DNA of 64,000 nucleotides from Natrinema salaciae (lineage in GTDB: Archaea; Halobacteriota; Halobacteria; Halobacteriales; Natrialbaceae). Positions 62,419 through 64,000 of the stretch are shown here, one piece after another (position 1 is the first letter of the stretch; every line of letters starts with the position of its first letter). The notes beneath the pieces were generated by a model. That model worked only from the letters and a program-made list of their open reading frames with translations. It searched no databases and was not told the origin of the DNA. The DNA is taken from NCBI RefSeq assembly GCF_900110865.1, contig NZ_FOFD01000001.1, positions 558,001 through 622,000 of the forward strand, read 5' to 3'. The translations under genes were made by a program, and so were the position numbers.

Positions 62419-63003
62419 ATGTCAACAGAGGAATCCAGACACGTTTATCGGCTGCACTCGACACTCGAACTGCCACTCGAAGATCTCCACGATCACATCG
62501 ACGAGGCGACGTTTCCGGCGGGGGTCGAGGACGTCGAAATCACGAGACGGAACAACACGCTCATACTCAAGGCCGTCGCGGAGGACCAGTCCGTCAGTAA
62601 GTACACGCCGACGGCCCAGCTCAAGGCCAGCGTCACGGAGAACCGGGTCTACGAGGAGGACCCGGACGAACGCAGACAGAAATCCTTCAGCTGGGACGAG
62701 GAGGAAGAGGAGGAAATCGAGTCGGAACTCGTCGAGTTCGCCGCGTTCAAAGGCGACCGCGAGACCGTCCTGCAGAACTCGCTGCTCCAGTACCAGATGT
62801 TCCTCGTCCTCTGTGGAATCGCCGAAGCGGCCGAGAAAGGCACCCTGACGGCGATCTCGGAGTGCGATGGCGACCTCGAGGCGACCCGGATCGTCGACGG
62901 CGAGCCGCGGCCGGCCGATATCGAGGTCGTCGAGGGGCCACGCGATCACGGCTCCGGACAGGGCGGCGTCAACTGGCGGGACAACAAGTTCATCACGGAC
63001 TGA
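62419..63003 (+). CDS. DUF7110 family protein
   Basis: 194 residues, soluble and acidic. The conserved blocks are VYRLHSTLELPLEDLHDHID, TRRNNTLILKAVAEDQSVSK, YTPTAQLKASVTENRVYEED, the poly-Glu stretch near 95, and LVEFAAFKGDRETVLQNSLL. I recognise it as the haloarchaeal DUF7110 family, of unknown function, usually encoded alone. AT-rich sequence just upstream (62320-62360) may carry the promoter. Confidence 0.85.
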   Translation: MSTEESRHVYRLHSTLELPLEDLHDHIDEATFPAGVEDVEITRRNNTLILKAVAEDQSVSKYTPTAQLKASVTENRVYEEDPDERRQKSFSWDEEEEEEIESELVEFAAFKGDRETVLQNSLLQYQMFLVLCGIAEAAEKGTLTAISECDGDLEATRIVDGEPRPADIEVVEGPRDHGSGQGGVNWRDNKFITD

Positions 63004-63080
63004 GCGTATCGACCTGTTCTCTCTCCGGAAACGGCAGTGGGGACCCGAGCCACCGTCCGCAACGATCGAATAGCGACGAC

Positions 63081-64000
63081 TCACCCGTCATCGACGATGC
63101 GGTCGTACACGTCCGGAGACTCCCGCAGTCTCGCTCGTCCGAGGAGGTCGTTGAGATACGCCTGTACTCGCTCGTTCCACGGCTTCCACGACGATCCCGC
63201 CCAGGAATTCCGATCGACGTCCGCGACCCGGATGTTCCCGATCGCCGGCTCCGAGAGGACGGTCGTGAACGGAGCCGGGTCCGGGCCGAGTACCGTCTCG
63301 TAGGTGGCTTTCGCCCGCCGTTTTTCGTCGAGAACGTGTCCGGGATCGAACGTCTCGTCGTCGGCGGTCAGTTCGAGTTCCGCGACTGCGTACTCGTGGG
63401 CGCGCCAGTCGATCAGGCCTCTCGAGCCCCCGAGGACCCGGAGCACGGGGAAGTCGTCGTCCACCGTCGTCTTCCAGAGGGACGCGAACTCGGCCGGGAA
63501 ACACCACCGTACGAGCCGACTGTGTGCGAACTCGTACGGTCCGTACGAGTCGACGTCCTCGCCGATGTACGACGATCGGACCTCGTCTCGCGTCGGTATC
63601 GGCTCGAGATCGCGTTCGAGGTCGTCGAGGACACCACCGAGGTGGTCGTCGTATCTCTCGTCGGCACCCTCGACGGTCTCCCACAGGCGGTCGCGGTATC
63701 GCTCCGCGCTCTCGACCGCGAGCTCCGCACGCAGGAGTTCGGACGTGATCGTCCCGATCTCGCGCGGGTCGGACGCGGATATCTCTGTCTCGGCCCCGTC
63801 GCCATCGGCTTTGCGAACGGCGTCGAGACCGTGTCAGTCGGCGAGGGTACGACCGCGCTGGAGCTCGAGTTCGATGTGGCTGTACCACGCCAGGTCGCGC
63901 TCCGGCTCGCGGACCGGATACGAACCGATCGCGCCGACGACGGCGTCGATTCGATCGAGCAGCGCGACGGCACGGTCGGCGAGGTCGGCGAGATCCGCCT
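63081..64000 (-). pseudogene. Unidentified gene interrupted by an in-frame TGA (runs off right edge)
   Basis: One minus-strand frame stays coding from the window edge to the stop at 63081. It reads ADLADLADRAVALLDRIDAV, then EPERDLAWYSHIELELQRGR, then after a TGA at 63834-63836 continues DPREIGTITSELLRAELAVE, VDSYGPYEFAHSRLVRWCFP, LRVLGGSRGLIDWRAHEYAV and SSWKPWNERVQAYLNDLLGR. Haloarchaeal composition is equal on both sides of the stop, so this looks like one gene broken by a nonsense change. There is no in-frame ATG soon after the stop (first plausible start GTG at 63464), so a two-gene reading is weak. No domain is recognised. Confidence 0.7.

Overview
The window is chromosomal DNA of a halophilic archaeon (class Halobacteria). 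The evidence is high G+C, very acidic proteins with the haloarchaeal Asp/Glu bias, TATA boxes 25-33 bases before start codons (leaderless promoters), Tat-type lipoprotein signals, and genes confined to or typical of haloarchaea: rdfA/sph3, gvpFGHIJKLM-ANO, gshA, a MaeB-type malic enzyme, aCPSF1 and DUF7110. A Natrialbaceae-like genus is a guess from style only.

Layout. 1-2027: the leftward pair rdfA and sph3 (cell-shape factor and SMC-like ATPase; sph3 runs off the left edge). 2949-12824: a metabolic stretch with malic enzyme, a decayed GH43/ricin-lectin gene, an aldehyde:ferredoxin oxidoreductase paralogue, a zinc alcohol dehydrogenase, a glutaredoxin, a Gfo/Idh/MocA oxidoreductase and a zinc ribbon. 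12968-20027: a compact gas-vesicle cluster, gvpFGHIJKLM leftward and gvpANO rightward from a shared control region. It has no gvpC, gvpD or gvpE. 20089-24525: an accessory patch with TnpB remains, a PhiH1-repressor-like winged helix and small membrane proteins.

24624-36299: patatin lipase, CHY zinc finger, a membrane-anchored winged-helix regulator with 36-base repeats, mutS, a GNAT, a PEBP-like protein, nucS, a lipoprotein, and the transcription-termination nuclease aCPSF1. 36518-48632: a 7TM-PAS histidine kinase, a four-gene polyamine-type ABC importer, a degenerate M24 protein, an HTH regulator with gshA, an acyl-CoA ligase and a lipoprotein. 48918-53333: two tiny zinc-ribbon genes, a secreted DUF7282 protein, a PadR-like regulator divergent from a second PhiH1-like regulator across a perfect dyad, and a secreted G8/beta-helix protein. 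53523-64000: flpA and nop5 (C/D-box RNP), a P450 divergent from a Bat-type HTH regulator with matching short palindromic sites, DUF63, an inositol-phosphatase-like enzyme, tRNA-Leu(CAA), DUF309, an aspartoacylase-like protein, a monothiol glutaredoxin, DUF7110, and a gene interrupted by an in-frame TGA that runs off the right edge.

How it works together. The gas-vesicle genes form one assembly machine: GvpA shell; GvpF/L/J/M/G/H/K accessory complex; GvpI; GvpN ATPase; GvpO. 4-base start/stop overlaps suggest translational coupling. The two mismatch-recognition systems (mutS, nucS) lie 1.4 kb apart. flpA and nop5 overlap and encode partners of one complex. I see no CRISPR array, prophage or complete insertion sequence, and no clear new defence system. 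The most unusual signals are the reduced gas-vesicle cluster with its leader ORF, the transmembrane winged-helix regulator, the AOR and M24 proteins that lack expected metal ligands, and the two candidate operators.
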